Assembly (NCBI GenBank): GCA_035578155.1 | Contig: JAPWDM010000106.1 | Span: forward strand, 26,103-90,102 | Source: Brachynemurus nebulosus | Taxonomy: Eukaryota > Arthropoda > Insecta > Neuroptera > Myrmeleontidae | Length of the DNA: 64,000 bases | Reading direction: 5' to 3' | In this document: in pieces, positions 39,150-50,712 of the stretch | Position numbering within the stretch: the first letter of the stretch is position 1 | How the letters are laid out: every line of letters begins with the position of its first letter | The notes under the pieces: generated by a model | Told to the model about the DNA's origin: nothing | Seen by the model: the letters and a program-made list of their open reading frames with translations, nothing else | Database searches by the model: none | Made by a program: the position numbers and the translations under genes

Positions 39150-39236
39150 TAGTTAATAAATAAGACATACACAAAAGCATTTTAACACATAAATTAAAAC
39201 AAAGCTGAAAAATAAAGTTTAAACTATCGGGGGAGA

Positions 39237-39530
39237 TATATTTATATTTATATTTATATTTATATTTATATTTATATTTATATTTATATTTATATTTATA
39301 TTTATATTTATATTTATATTTATATTTATATTTATATTTATATTTATATTTATATTTATATTTATATTTATATTTATATTTATATTTATATTTATATTTA
39401 TATTTATATTTATATTTATATTTATATTTATATTTATATTTATATTTATATTTATATTTATATTTATATTTATATTTATATTTATATTTATATTTATATT
39501 TATATTTATGTATATTTATATTTATTTATT
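39237..39530 (+). repeat. (TTTATA)n hexanucleotide tract, LINE 3' side
   Basis: About 290 bp of nearly perfect hexamer, same strand and unit as 31690-32000. GCGTGATAACTCTCAAAGAA just after it (39564) resembles the segment that follows (TA)n in family A. Confidence 0.95.
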
Positions 39531-39534
39531 TTTG

Positions 39535-40802
39535 TAATAATGTATGTATGTATATGGACCTGCGTGATAACTCTCAAAGAAGCATCCATCTCTGATCAAT
39601 GTTATGTAAGTAGACGAAGTATTATTATTTCATTAACTTGAAAGAAGTCTACTGCATAAATTCGCATTTTATTTTGACTGGGTTATCAAAAACTTACTCT
39701 GGTTAAGACATCTACATCTGTATATTTATAGTCGTGAATAGCAGCATTTTAAAGCATGAAAAAGAGGAACAGTTTGTGAAGAATTGGGTAATATTTTGGG
39801 TGGAACGGATAAAAATAGACAAAAAGTTAGAAAGTTTTGAAACTAGTTCATGGAAATTTATGGCTCGACTCTTGATCATACAAGTTCAAGAAGTGTCAAA
39901 CGAATATCTGTAATCACGGAAAGTAGATAGCACTTGAACAAAATAACATAACAGTTCATATAAAAATAAGTTCCGAACAATGCATTTACTGTAAAAATTA
40001 TTGAATTTGAACTTAACTGAACGCAAAAATTAAGAAATACTGATACTTTCAAAAACTAAAACTATAGCCAAATCCTGTATTATTTATACTCCTTACCGAC
40101 ATGAACGAAAAAAATACTACAAAATATACTTACACAGAGAATTTATTAATATTTTGATCCACTAATATCACAATTTCGCAACTAAGAACGTTACAAAATA
40201 TTTATATTGCAAAAAAATCATGGATTCCATGTTAAATAAAGCATGCAAAAAATAATCGTTTTTCAAATATTACTTAATATAATGTACATATTTGTAGCCA
40301 AGTGATCATTGTCAATAACTGACCTTCAAATTCAAAATATTTATATAAAGTAAATGAATAGTAAAAAAATTACAGATAGTTAATTATGTTTATGATTTCT
40401 ATTGTCTCTAAGAAATTAAAAAAATAATAAATAAAAAATCAAATAAAACATTAAAATCAAATCATATAAAAATTTAATATTTTGCTAGTCTAAATCATTA
40501 AATAAATTTATGTATTTACAATTCGTAAAATGACCATTTACTTTTTTTCGACTGTATTGAAACAATTTATGTATTTCCTGCTTATAATGGAAAGCGTAAC
40601 ACGATAATTAGTGAATTAGTAAATAAATGATTGTAAACTTATAAATATGTACCTATGTAATTAAAACTGTCAAAAAGATGAAGAATATACAATCAATAAT
40701 ACAACACATATCGTAAACTGGAATGATGCGTACCTATCTATAAAAACGTCTCGTGGTATGAAAATTAGATACACTATTAAAATTTGGATATTGCTACTTC
40801 AG
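39535..40802. other. AT-rich non-coding stretch
   Basis: No gene or bounded repeat recognised. Confidence 0.35.
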
Positions 40803-40967
40803 AGTCGCTGGGCGAGCGAGGCAATGAATTTCAAAATGTCAAATTCAAATGAATGCGTTGACAAAATTATCCGTCAGTGCCACCAAATAAGGCACAAATT
40901 TGAAGAACTTTGGACAAAATTCTGTTCAAAATTTCAAATACTATTGAGATTTCTGAAAAAGATGAAG
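40803..40967 (+). CDS. Candidate internal exon (55 codons)
   Basis: Bounded by an acceptor-like TTGCTACTTCAG and a strong donor AAG|GTAAGG. It is open in phase 0 and exactly 165 nt. The translation includes an in-frame Met followed by an amphipathic, Phe/Lys-rich helix (IRQCHQIRHKFEELWTKFCS). Base composition is less AT-biased than the flanks. I recognise no family. No partner exon was located, so it may be chance; it is offered because both splice signals and the frame agree. Confidence 0.3.
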
Positions 40968-41160
40968 GTAAGGTTCAAATGGTCTTCCGGAGCCTTGCAG
41001 TCCTAGAAGGGACTAATATATCTATGCCTTTAAAACTATTGGCACTGGTACCTGTAGTAAATATATTGAACTAGATTTGTAACAAACTTATTATGAACTG
41101 TGCGATGAAAATATAATTTCAGGGTATCTATTTGATGGAAAAAATGAAAATTTTATATCT

Positions 41161-41232
41161 TAACGTATTTCTTGTTTTAAACATCACTTTAGTAATTAAC
41201 GTATTTCTTGTTTCAAACATCACTTTAGTAAT
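41161..41232 (+). repeat. 36-bp tandem duplication
   Basis: Two copies of TAACGTATTTCTTGTTTYAA plus ACATCACTTTAGTAAT, differing at one base, so recent. Confidence 0.9.
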
Positions 41233-41534
41233 ATAGTAAGAAACGAAATTTAAAATTTTAAAGATTAAAGATTGTATAAAAGTCGGTTACGAGTACGAGG
41301 AAGGGGTGTACCACACCCCAATGTCAACCAATATTTTTTATTTTATTTTAGGAAGTCTCGCTGCTGTTAAACTAATTTAACTGCTTTACACATAATATGT
41401 AATAAAACTACAAATGTGTATAGTAATGGAGAGCCTGGTATAGGTACTCGAATTTATATGAACTGAAAATGATTCATGCATAAAGAATGTACATAAATTT
41501 CAGATATCATACAAGCTCGTAATCTAGCTATTTC

Positions 41535-41790
41535 CAGTGCCCGCTCCAGCGTTTACGTCGACCCGGACAAAAAGAAAAAATTTGTTAGTCGTCGTTTCCA
41601 GCGAGACCGACGACTAGCAACTTTTCTTTTAAAATTAGACCAGTTTTTATTTTTTTTATTTTTTTTTTTGCTCGCCAGTTGTATTTTGGGGAAAAAATAC
41701 AACTAGCGACAAAAAAAAACTCGTCTAACTTTTTAAGTTTCCCACCCCGGGCAAATGTATGGATTGTTCGTTCCTAGAGCGGGCCCCGCT
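41535..41790. mobile_element. ~255-bp MITE with internal hairpins
   Basis: Ends CAGTGCCCGCTC and, inverted, GGGGCCCGCTC. Inside are two hairpins, AGTCGTCG..CGACGACT (41590-41617) and CGCCAGTTGTATTTT..AAAATACAACTAGCG (41682-41712). The CAG..GCCCGCTC type of end suggests hAT; no exact 8-bp duplication was found. Confidence 0.5.
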
Positions 41791-42763
41791 ATCTCTCAAA
41801 AGATCTGTTATCTAATATACTGAAAAAGGATAGTATAAATTATAATAACTTTTTTATATGTGACAAAATTTTATTTTTACAATTCTTAAGATATTATGAG
41901 TCATTTTCATTTAATATAAATTTATCTATAAGTACCTATATATCTATGAGGATTCGGATAAGATACATAACATAGGAAATAGAGGCGACGGAAGTTTAAT
42001 TGCGGATACTGAATACGTAGTATAGCGGCGGTGACTGAAGAAAGTTGATAGAGTTATATTTTTCTGAGGGACAAAGAAAAGAATATATATGCGCAGTATG
42101 TACATTCTCTCTCAGCCGTCTGTATTGCTTGTGTCAAATATACATAATGTATTTGCGTCCATACCCCCCTCCCCCACATCGTTCCAAATGCTTTTTTTAT
42201 ATAATTTTCTTCAGTGACCAATCGTTTCTGTCTTTGTTTAACCGAGATTTGCATCCAAGTACCTAGTTCAAGCTATTTAGACTGAGTTTTGTTGTTAAAC
42301 CGAGTTTAGGTAAAATAGATTGTTTTATACATTGAGTTTATTTACTAAACTCAGTTTATAACACCAGTCAGAAGATAAACTGAGTTTAACTTAAAGTCAG
42401 TGCCATCTGAGTATCAATATAAGCCTTGCAGTCGTCAAAGACAAGTATATGTATGTATTACTTAAGAACTTAAGTTTTGATTATCCATTTTATGACTATA
42501 GAAATTAAACCATTATATCAGAAAATCAAAATAAATTAATATTTTATGGTAATCAGGATATAAATTTCCTTTAAACGAAAATGAAAATATTGATTCTTAT
42601 CAAAATAATATTTCATTAAAATTTTTCCTTTAAAAAATTTCCATACGCAATATTATTAAAAAACAAACAAATATTTCACTTATTAACTAATATTTTTATT
42701 AATTTTAAAAAAATTACTGCGGAATTCTAAAAATTTATTATTCTATGGTATCAATCGGTACCC
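41791..42763. other. Non-coding, with repeated AAACTGAGTTTA words
   Basis: 42280-42392 contains five variants of AAACTGAGTTT/AAACTCAGTTT in both orientations. Possibly a small foldback element, but its boundaries are unclear. Confidence 0.35.
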
Positions 42764-43006
42764 CTGTCGCAGCAACTGCATAACATAGCGAATTTTCGTT
42801 TATAAAAATCCGTTTTTCTGTGATTTTTCTCCCTTCTAAGTGATTTTTCCTCATTAGTGGGACTAAATACCAATATAATATAGTGAATATTATTTTCGAT
42901 TTCTAGAGACCTCAAAACAAATTTCTACCACAGTCTCGGGCTCAAGTCGCGTCATGACAGTAGCTGTAATAGCTAAATTCTATTCTAGAAATTCGCTAAA
43001 ACCACC
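42764..43006 (-). mobile_element. INE-like family A, copy A5 (short, no (TA)n)
   Basis: Both ends are present on the minus strand: TTTTAGCGAATTTCTAGAAT, the GACTGTGGTAGAAATTTG and GTCTCTAGAAATCG segments, then AAAATTCGCTATGTTATGC, the GCAG-ttg-CTGC hairpin and GACAGGGGTA. The internal (TA)n is absent. The 5' flank GGTTTTATGGGTGG is shared with copy A8. Confidence 0.75.
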
Positions 43007-44099
43007 CATAAAACCTATTAGTGCTATTCATAAAGACAAGTTAATATAACTCTAATTTTGAACTTAGCAAAGTTAACGCTAAGACTTAACATTACAATTC
43101 ATAGACAGATTTTAAAATTGTCCTACTAAAACCAAGCTTGAAGCTAGTCAGAATGATACATTGTGAGGTCTACACAAGCTTTACAATTAATTCACCAATT
43201 GAATGCAATCAGAAAAGCGAAAAATATTTGAACAGAAGTAGCGCGAAATATTTAAATTAATGAAATTTTTATCACTAAATAATTAAAAATTTTTTGATAT
43301 TTTTGCCGTAATTAATAAAATAATATAAAAGTATACATTTTGATTTAATTTATAATAAATAACAAATATTAACGGACAAATCAATTTATGGAAAATTTAA
43401 ATTTCTTTGTTGTAAAATATTTAAACTGTTAGAATGTCAGTACATAAGTATGGACTGTTTGTTTAAAATCACAACACGACGCTCTTGAATATATTTTTTT
43501 TTTAATTTTATGAAATAGGTCATATTATGTGACTATTTTAATATTATTTTTTTAATAATGTGAATTATCTTTAAAACATGTGTTTTAAATATACATATAT
43601 AATATAATTGTGCTTTGTTTTTATTATATTTATATATAAATGATGTTATCTACTTTGATGGAATTTGATTGACTTATGTAGTATAAAGCTATAATAAAAT
43701 ATAAATTATAACATAACATACTAAACTATTGGTTTATTTATTAAAAATTTTACAAAAAAAGTGTAAAATAAATATAAATTTTGTTAATGATTTAGATTTT
43801 TATAATTTTAAACATAAACTGTGGTGTTTACGGCCTTAAACATTAAATAAATTGCAGTGTGGTTCCGATAATTTTCAACATTTCAGTAGGAAAAACAGCT
43901 AATAAAAAATGTAATAATAAATTAAGATTAACTAAAGTGTAGTAAAATATTATGTTAAACTACCTTTTTGTTTATAAATATTTACATTAAAAAAAATACG
44001 TAAGTACTTACACAAAAAATGTAAGTAGAAAGTTAAAATATTCAGAAGTAATAATTCCTTAGTTTTTCTGTTTTTCCACATATTTCTTAATTAGTTATC
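43007..44099. other. AT-rich non-coding stretch
   Basis: No gene or resolved element. Confidence 0.35.
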
Positions 44100-44331
44100 T
44101 ATAAAATTGTAAGTTTTTTGTCAAATACATGCTGCAAATCGATATTTTCGTCGCACATGAAAATTTTTTTACAACTGAACATAATTTTAATATTTTCTTT
44201 AAGAAATAGTATTTTGTTTTAAATACTTGTTTGATTTTTTCAAAAGGAGTACTTACTACGATTTCTATTTGCCTGATTCTACAAAATAATTTGTAACACT
44301 ACTATCAAACGTCATTTTATTTTGCAATTTT

Positions 44332-44410
<79 letters not shown>

Positions 44411-45331
44411 TTACCTCTTGGATGCTTTTTCTTGGTTAATTATTGAAAAATATTCTATTTTCAGACATTTTTGAGGTAAAATGAGCAGATGTATGGCTTT
44501 TATTAAACAAATTTCAGCTTTTTAATATATTTTCACCTTAAAATATTTAATATTTTCAAAAATGTATGATATAATATGTCAAAATTTAAAATTATTTTTT
44601 TAGTTCTCAAAAAAAAAAAAAAAAAAATTGAATGTGCAAATTTATTTACGAGTAAAATGCTATGTTTATACATTATAATTATAACTGTATTGTCATTTGG
44701 ATAGAAAATTACGTAAAAATATTATTGTTTGAATATGATTTAACATAATTTTTATGCGGTTGTAGCAAACTATTATTAATATTAGTAAGGTGTTAACATA
44801 ATCTAAATTCTGACCATATCACAAAACAAATTTTCTTGGTAATTTTCCTATAAAAAAATGGAATAGATAGATTATAAATACTTATTCAACGAGAGAAATA
44901 GAATATAGCTGAATCGTTAAATTGGATTAAAAAAATCCTGACACGTCACTTATAAAGCCTTTTTTTTCGAAAGTAGCGTCACAAAAAATGAGACAGAAAA
45001 AAAAGACTATGAGTGTGAGTGTAATGGAAAATGATTTCTTCCAACATATTTTCTTACTTTTCTCAAAAAGTAATTAACTTAGAACAATGGTGTAAAAACA
45101 TTTTTTACGCATACTGCCTTTTAATTTGGCTTGGTGTAAAAAATAATTTGAAAAATTGCTTAATTCTGGCAAAAAACTCATTTTGTTAACAAAAAATGCC
45201 GAAAAACCTACTTCTGGGCATCCGACGTGTTTGGCTAACGAACTTAGCCAAGCCAAAGCAGATTCCAATATACACACCAAATTTCATGTGCATTAAACGT
45301 TGCGTTCGAGAGTTATCGTGGGAAGACATAA

Positions 45332-45393
<62 letters not shown>

Positions 45394-45514
45394 TTTAGTG
45401 AATATCATTTTCGTATCCTAGGGACCTCAAAATATATTTCTGTTATAGTCTCGGCCTCAGATTACGTCATGAGAGCGGCTGTAATAGCTTAATTTCGAGT
45501 TTTCGAAATTCTCT
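44100..45514 (-). mobile_element. INE-like family A, copy A6
   Basis: On the minus strand: ATTTTAGAGAATTTCGAAAA start, GACTATAACAGAAATATATT, (TA)n at 45338-45390, and a body collinear with A1 and A7. A second (TA)n at 44337-44405 lies at a site where A7 has only TATATTTTT. Sequence matches A7 to at least AATATTAAAATTATG near 44190. The terminal hairpin end was not found. Confidence 0.7.
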
Positions 45515-46154
45515 AAAATCAACCTCGTATGTATCATCTAAATATAATATTAAGAAGCTAATAAGTGGGTGTAAACTTTTTTCGCCTACTGGAAGTATTT
45601 ACTCCTGAATTTGTCATTGAGGAATACATACATACGTTGGTTTACCTCTACTATTTAGAGAATGACACATGTAAAGAAAATTACGGTTCTTTTTTTTGTT
45701 TAATTAGGTATGTGGTCGACAAATAACCACTTAACTAATAGCATCATTAAAACTCCGGCAAGGTCGTGACTCGTAATGCTGGCACGGTTGATTTCTAAGC
45801 CGTTAAAAGTTAAATTTCTTTTTGGTTTTTCTTTTTTTTTTTTACAAAAATAAACAAATTTAAAATAAAGAAATTTAAAGTAACTGCTAATTATTTAATA
45901 ACCGAACGTACAAAATTAGAAATTAATTAGGTTTTTCTGTTAATTTCTAAAATTTCCTTTTTTAATATTTTGATATCAGCAAGGAATAATAAAACAAAAA
46001 GTGGACACATATGGAATCACACAGCACCAAAAATGAATATACATTATTTTTTTTCTTTTTGTATTTTATACAAACATGTATGTATTTTACCTTTTTCATC
46101 TTGTGTCACTTTTACAAACCTAGTGGAATTCTTTTAAGTTTTGTTATTTGCTGG
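45515..46154. other. AT-rich non-coding stretch left of the LTR element
   Basis: No feature recognised. Ends with CTGG, the target duplication of the retrotransposon. Confidence 0.4.
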
Positions 46155-46419
46155 TGTGGGATGCGTGTTCATATGGTTGATTGATAAAGTTGTACTCCGT
46201 ATTTTAAGTTTTATTCCATTTAATTATACATAAAAATAATTAATATAATTGTGATGAGCCAACACTGTGTACTAAGAGGAAACCATCTTGATTGTCTGTT
46301 ATGTGTGTATTGTTAAAATTGAATTACATAAAAAGGTTCAATTAATAAGTTGGTAATGAAGAATTTGATAAGTTTGATAATATTGCATGTCGGTAAAGTA
46401 GATTTCGACAATGCCCATA
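46155..46419 (-). repeat. 3' LTR
   Basis: Plus-strand TGTGGGATGCG to GACAATGCCCATA. It differs from the other LTR by A versus G at about 46311 within GTGTGTATTGTT. Confidence 0.93.
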
Positions 46420-46422
46420 TAG

Positions 46423-46432
46423 CTCCCCTCTT
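46423..46432 (-). promoter_or_regulatory. Polypurine tract
   Basis: AAGAGGGGAG on the minus strand, three bases from the 3' LTR; the expected plus-strand primer. Confidence 0.75.
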
Positions 46433-46514
46433 AGTATAAAGTACGGTGGTAAATAAAAGATTACAAAAGTAAATTTTATACATTACAAAATGATTGCTGT
46501 ACATGAAGTAAAAA

Positions 46515-49500
46515 TTATAAGGAAAAGGTAATTCTTTTAGTTGATTTCCTCCCGTAAACACGATCAGGTCCTATCGTTGACGGTGTAGAGGTCGACTGCG
46601 AGGACGATGATGTTGAAGGAAAAACAGTTGTCGTTTGACTAGTGTCGAATTCTTCTGAAGGTAAAAATGCTGGTTTCAGCCTTTCGATGTTAATATTGGT
46701 TGGTCTACCTTCAATGTCTACTTTGAAAAGAAAGTCGGAAATTCTTTCCAGAATCTTGAATGGACCATTGTACGGTTTGTCTAGGGGACCCTTGACGGAG
46801 TCAACTCTGACAAATACGTGGGTACACTTGAAAAGGTCTCTGAAACAGAAAGGTGTATTTTTAATTTTGTGGGCTGTAGGTTGAGGTCGGATCTGTCTCA
46901 AGTGTTGACGTAATTCTTCTAGGAATATTCTAGGATTTGAATCTAGATCTTCGCTGTTAAAAAATTCACCCGGTAATCTGATTGTGGTTCCGTAGAGCAT
47001 TTCCGCAGGTGATCCTTGAATATCGACCTTATGACATGAACGAAGTCCGAGTAGAACGATTGGAAGTGTTTCTACCCAATTTTTATTATTTTGACATTTG
47101 AGTGCGGCTTTGACGGTACGATGCCAGCGTTCAATTAGGCCGTTGGCTTGTGGATGATATGGTGTGGTTCGTTGTCTAGATGCACCAAACAGGGCAGCTA
47201 AGGCAGAAAAAAGTTCAGACTCGAATTGAGTTCCTTGGTCCGTGGTGATGGTTAAAGGGGTTCCGAAACGTGATACCCAATGTGTGAAGACTGCATTTGA
47301 AATAGTTCTGGCGGAAATATCTTTGATTGGTACGGCTTCAGGCCAGCGAGAAAAACGATCCATCATAGTTAAAATGTACTTGTATCCGTGAGATTCCTGG
47401 AGTGGTCCGACGATATCGATATGGATATGTTTGAATCGTGCGTCTGGTTCGATAAAGTGCTTGGGCGTAGGACGAACGTGACGGTTAACTTTAGATGATT
47501 GACATTCAAGACATGTTTTGGCTAACTGAATAATTTGACGATGCATATGTGGCCAAACGTAATGTTGTGAAATAGCTCGATCTGTAATACGACCACTAGA
47601 GTGTGCCAAATTATGGAATGAGTCAAAAATTTTCTTCCTCATTGATTTAGGTACATATGGACGAATCTCTTCGGTAGATGTATCACAATAAATAGGAGTG
47701 TCGGTTGAACTGAACTTAATTTGATGTAATTTTAAGGAAGTTGAGTTTGATTTCAGAAGTTCTTGAAGTTCGGCATCTTCGGATTGAGCTGCAGCTATTT
47801 CGGCTGTCGAAAATTGTGCACGGAAAGTAATTGCGTTGATACGTGACAGATTGTCAGCTAAGACATTGTCTTCACCAGAAATATGTTCAATTGTGGTACA
47901 AAATTCGCTGATGAATGCAAGTTGACGTATTTGACGTGGAGAAGCATTTTCTGAGTTTCGCTGGAGTGCGTTAACTAATGGTTTGTGGTCGGTGCGTGTG
48001 ACGAAAATGTTCCCTTCCAAGAGATGTCGCAAAAATTTAATGCTATAATAAATTGCTGATAGCTCACGATCATAAGTGCTATAGTTTCTTTGAGCCGGTG
48101 AAAATGGTTTGGAAAAGAAACCTAGTGGATACCATTGATTGTTAGTAAATTGTTCGACACATCCTCCCATCGTAGTATTCGATGCGTCAGTTGTTAAGCG
48201 TAATGGAGCACCAATTTTAGGATGAGCAAGGAGTGCTGCGTTGGCAAGCCCTTGTTTGCAATTTTCAAAGGCTAAATTGGTTTCTTGTGTCCAATTGATT
48301 TTACGTTTGTCGTTTTTGGTGGCTCCCTTCAAGAGTGTGTTCAGAGGTGCTTGTGATTGTGCGGCATCCTTGATGCAACGGCGATAAAAATTAATTGCGC
48401 CGAGAAATTTGCGAAGGTCCTTGATAGTAGTTGGACGAGGACATTTGAGAATAGCCTGGACTCTGGTAGGTATTGGTTGAATACCGTTTTCTGATATTTG
48501 GTATCCTAGGAAATCGATTGTCGAAACGCCTAGAACACATTTAGAAATGTTAAGTACTATGCCATACTCACGAAATTTGTTAAAAATGATTTTGAGATGC
48601 TCTTCATGTTCCTCGTTGGAATTTGATGCAATTAAGCAATCGTCCAGGTAAGTATATACGAAGTCGAGTCCGTGCAGGACCTGGTTAATGTAACGTTGAA
48701 ATGTTTGGGCCGCATTCCGCAAACCAAATGGCATGTATAAAAATTCAAATAAACCAAACGGTGTGGTGACAGCAGTTTTCTCGACATCTTCTGGTGCCAT
48801 TTTTACTTTTAAGAAAGCTTTCTCGATATCCAGTTTGCTGAATACTTTCTTGCCATGTAAAAAGCTTGAGAAATCTTGTATGTGAGATATTGGATATTGA
48901 TCAGGGATTGTTACTGCATTGAGTCGTCTAAAATCGCCGCACGGTCTCCAATCACCTGAAGGTTTACGTACCATGTGGAGTGGACTAGCCCACAGGCTCT
49001 TAGATGGACGGCAAATACCTTCATTTTGCATTTCCATAAAGATTTTACGCGCTGCGTGGAACTTGGCTGGATCTAAACGGCGAGGTCGTTGGGAAATTGG
49101 GTTTCCAGTAGTTTGGATATGATGTTCTATATTGTGTCCCAATGTTGGTTTAGGTGGAATTGCACCGGTGATCTCTGGAAATTGTTTGAATAGGTGTGTA
49201 AATTTACCATTTATGTTGACAATACAGAGTGAATTAAGAGATGGATTGGTAATTCGGCGAATTCTCCCGAAGGATGATATGTTAGTGAGTGGATCCAAGA
49301 GGCACTTCTGCTTAACATCCACTAGCAGACTGTAGTGTTTTAAAAAATCGGCGCCAATAATTGCAATTGGAACTGAAGCAATTAAAAAATTCCATTTAAA
49401 TTCTCGACGGAGTCCAAGATTCAAATTAAGGGATCTTCTACCGTACGTACTTATGACGCTTCCGTTTGCCGCGGATAATTTTAGCGAGGTGGGATGTGAC

Positions 49501-49706
49501 ACTGAATATCTAGGTCGTGGTATTACCGAAATTTCCGCGCCAGTATCGATTAAAAAGGATATACGATTTTTTCTATCGTAGATAAATAGGCGGTTTTGTG
49601 TGTTACCGCTATCATCAACCGCCGCAACTGATGAAAGCGGAGTTAGTTTCCTGAATTGGTATTTGATCTCTTGTTGATTTGTTTGAAAACACACGGCTGT
49701 TCGCAT
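46515..49706 (-). CDS. pol: Ty3/gypsy Pol polyprotein
   Basis: 1063 residues. Aspartic protease: DTGA at 54-57 and IIGADFL near 117-122. Reverse transcriptase about 215-405: LDIEKAF (D293), PFGLRNAAQTFQR, catalytic YLDD 353-356. RNase H about 500-625: TDAS (D507), DREL (E548), TDHKPL, ADNLSR. Integrase: HHCC zinc site H698, H702, C732, C735; catalytic core D764, D823 and E859 with the DD35E spacing. A basic, Ser/Thr-rich tail follows. It overlaps gag by 64 nt in the -1 frame. A stop codon lies directly before the ATG, so access is by frameshift within the overlap or by reinitiation. I see no canonical slippery heptamer. All key residues are intact. Confidence 0.95.
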   Translation of the reverse strand: MRTAVCFQTNQQEIKYQFRKLTPLSSVAAVDDSGNTQNRLFIYDRKNRISFLIDTGAEISVIPRPRYSVSHPTSLKLSAANGSVISTYGRRSLNLNLGLRREFKWNFLIASVPIAIIGADFLKHYSLLVDVKQKCLLDPLTNISSFGRIRRITNPSLNSLCIVNINGKFTHLFKQFPEITGAIPPKPTLGHNIEHHIQTTGNPISQRPRRLDPAKFHAARKIFMEMQNEGICRPSKSLWASPLHMVRKPSGDWRPCGDFRRLNAVTIPDQYPISHIQDFSSFLHGKKVFSKLDIEKAFLKVKMAPEDVEKTAVTTPFGLFEFLYMPFGLRNAAQTFQRYINQVLHGLDFVYTYLDDCLIASNSNEEHEEHLKIIFNKFREYGIVLNISKCVLGVSTIDFLGYQISENGIQPIPTRVQAILKCPRPTTIKDLRKFLGAINFYRRCIKDAAQSQAPLNTLLKGATKNDKRKINWTQETNLAFENCKQGLANAALLAHPKIGAPLRLTTDASNTTMGGCVEQFTNNQWYPLGFFSKPFSPAQRNYSTYDRELSAIYYSIKFLRHLLEGNIFVTRTDHKPLVNALQRNSENASPRQIRQLAFISEFCTTIEHISGEDNVLADNLSRINAITFRAQFSTAEIAAAQSEDAELQELLKSNSTSLKLHQIKFSSTDTPIYCDTSTEEIRPYVPKSMRKKIFDSFHNLAHSSGRITDRAISQHYVWPHMHRQIIQLAKTCLECQSSKVNRHVRPTPKHFIEPDARFKHIHIDIVGPLQESHGYKYILTMMDRFSRWPEAVPIKDISARTISNAVFTHWVSRFGTPLTITTDQGTQFESELFSALAALFGASRQRTTPYHPQANGLIERWHRTVKAALKCQNNKNWVETLPIVLLGLRSCHKVDIQGSPAEMLYGTTIRLPGEFFNSEDLDSNPRIFLEELRQHLRQIRPQPTAHKIKNTPFCFRDLFKCTHVFVRVDSVKGPLDKPYNGPFKILERISDFLFKVDIEGRPTNINIERLKPAFLPSEEFDTSQTTTVFPSTSSSSQSTSTPSTIGPDRVYGRKSTKRITFSL

Positions 49707-50611
49707 TTATTAGCATTTTTTCCGAATTTATTGTGAAACCAACACCAGTTTTTGTTCCAGCTTGGTCGATTTTCCCGTGATCTTGATCGATTTCGTCTAT
49801 AATTGTTTTGTGATGACTGAGAGTTAATTTTTGACATTTGAAATTTGAGTTCGTTTATTGGTTTGCTTAACTCAGCTGCATTAGTTGGTGTCTCTTGAAT
49901 AGCGAATGCTTCGGTGGAGTTAGAAATTGAGTTGATTGATGAAAAATTGGGAATTTCAGCTAATTGATCAGCTAGGGCAGTAATTGCCGTTTGTTGCATA
50001 TTGGGAGCGGCTGCTAGAACGCCTGACAGTGTTTCCTGAAGACGTGTTGGAAGACGATGAATCCATAATTTTTGTAATAACTGATCGTTGAATGTGCTAC
50101 CCGCCAAACTTTTCATTTGAGCTAAAAGTTCTGACGGTCGGCGACCAGCAAGTTCTAAGCCGGAGGTGAGTTTACGAATTTTTTGGTCCGTAGAAATTGA
50201 ATAATGATTTATAAGTGTTCTTTTGAGATTTTCATATTTATCCTGTGGTGGCGGATTAGTCAGGATGCTTGAGACTACGCAAAGCTCTTCACGACCCAAC
50301 TGACAAACAATCGCATGGAATCTTGAACTATCCGAATTGACTTGTTTGGCGTGAAATTCTGATTCGGCTTGTTTGAACCATAGTTCAGGATGTTCTGGCC
50401 AAAATTTAGCAAGCTTAACTTCGCGAAGTGCGGCTAAGTTAGTTTGTTGTACGCATTGGTTCATTGTATTTTCGTTTGTTTGAGCGGACGTTGGACGAGG
50501 TTGATCGGAAGAATTTTGACTTACTTGATTTTGGAATGCCTCCAATTGTTGTTGTAATAGTACATTTTCAGATTTGACTACTTCCAATGCACGTTTTAAT
50601 TCTTCTTCCAT
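49643..50611 (-). CDS. gag: Ty3/gypsy Gag protein
   Basis: 322 residues, ATG at 50611. A coiled-coil N-terminus (EEELKRALEVVKSENVLLQQ) is followed by a capsid-like domain, about residues 60-220 (KFWPEHPELWFKQAESEF, then FHAIVCQLGREEL, LPTRLQETLSG). A basic stretch (NRSRSRENRPSWNK) precedes a C-terminal motif C-x2-H..FG..A-x2-C-x2-PC. That cysteine motif replaces the usual CCHC knuckle and is typical of the Gag of many invertebrate Ty3/gypsy elements. Gag forms the particle shell and binds the RNA. It ends inside pol. Confidence 0.9.
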   Translation of the reverse strand: MEEELKRALEVVKSENVLLQQQLEAFQNQVSQNSSDQPRPTSAQTNENTMNQCVQQTNLAALREVKLAKFWPEHPELWFKQAESEFHAKQVNSDSSRFHAIVCQLGREELCVVSSILTNPPPQDKYENLKRTLINHYSISTDQKIRKLTSGLELAGRRPSELLAQMKSLAGSTFNDQLLQKLWIHRLPTRLQETLSGVLAAAPNMQQTAITALADQLAEIPNFSSINSISNSTEAFAIQETPTNAAELSKPINELKFQMSKINSQSSQNNYRRNRSRSRENRPSWNKNWCWFHNKFGKNANKCEQPCVFKQINKRSNTNSGN

Positions 50612-50692
50612 TATTTTCGATTCGCTTCCGCAATAGTTTCAATGTGAAAACCAACACGTGATTTTTAACTTGATTTTATTAAATCAATCAAC

Positions 50693-50710
50693 CACACGGA
50701 GGGGTTACCA
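50693..50710 (-). promoter_or_regulatory. Primer-binding site
   Basis: TGGTAACCCCTCCGTGTG on the minus strand, two bases inside the 5' LTR. It starts with TGG as required to pair with a tRNA CCA end. I cannot name the tRNA with confidence. Confidence 0.7.
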
Positions 50711-50712
50711 AT

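Noticed and set aside
42280..42392. AAACTGAGTTTA repeats as a foldback element
   Set aside because: Words occur in both orientations, but no consistent ends or duplication were found.
49132..49335. Plus-strand ORFs opposite pol
   Set aside because: Antisense shadows of the Ty3/gypsy pol gene.
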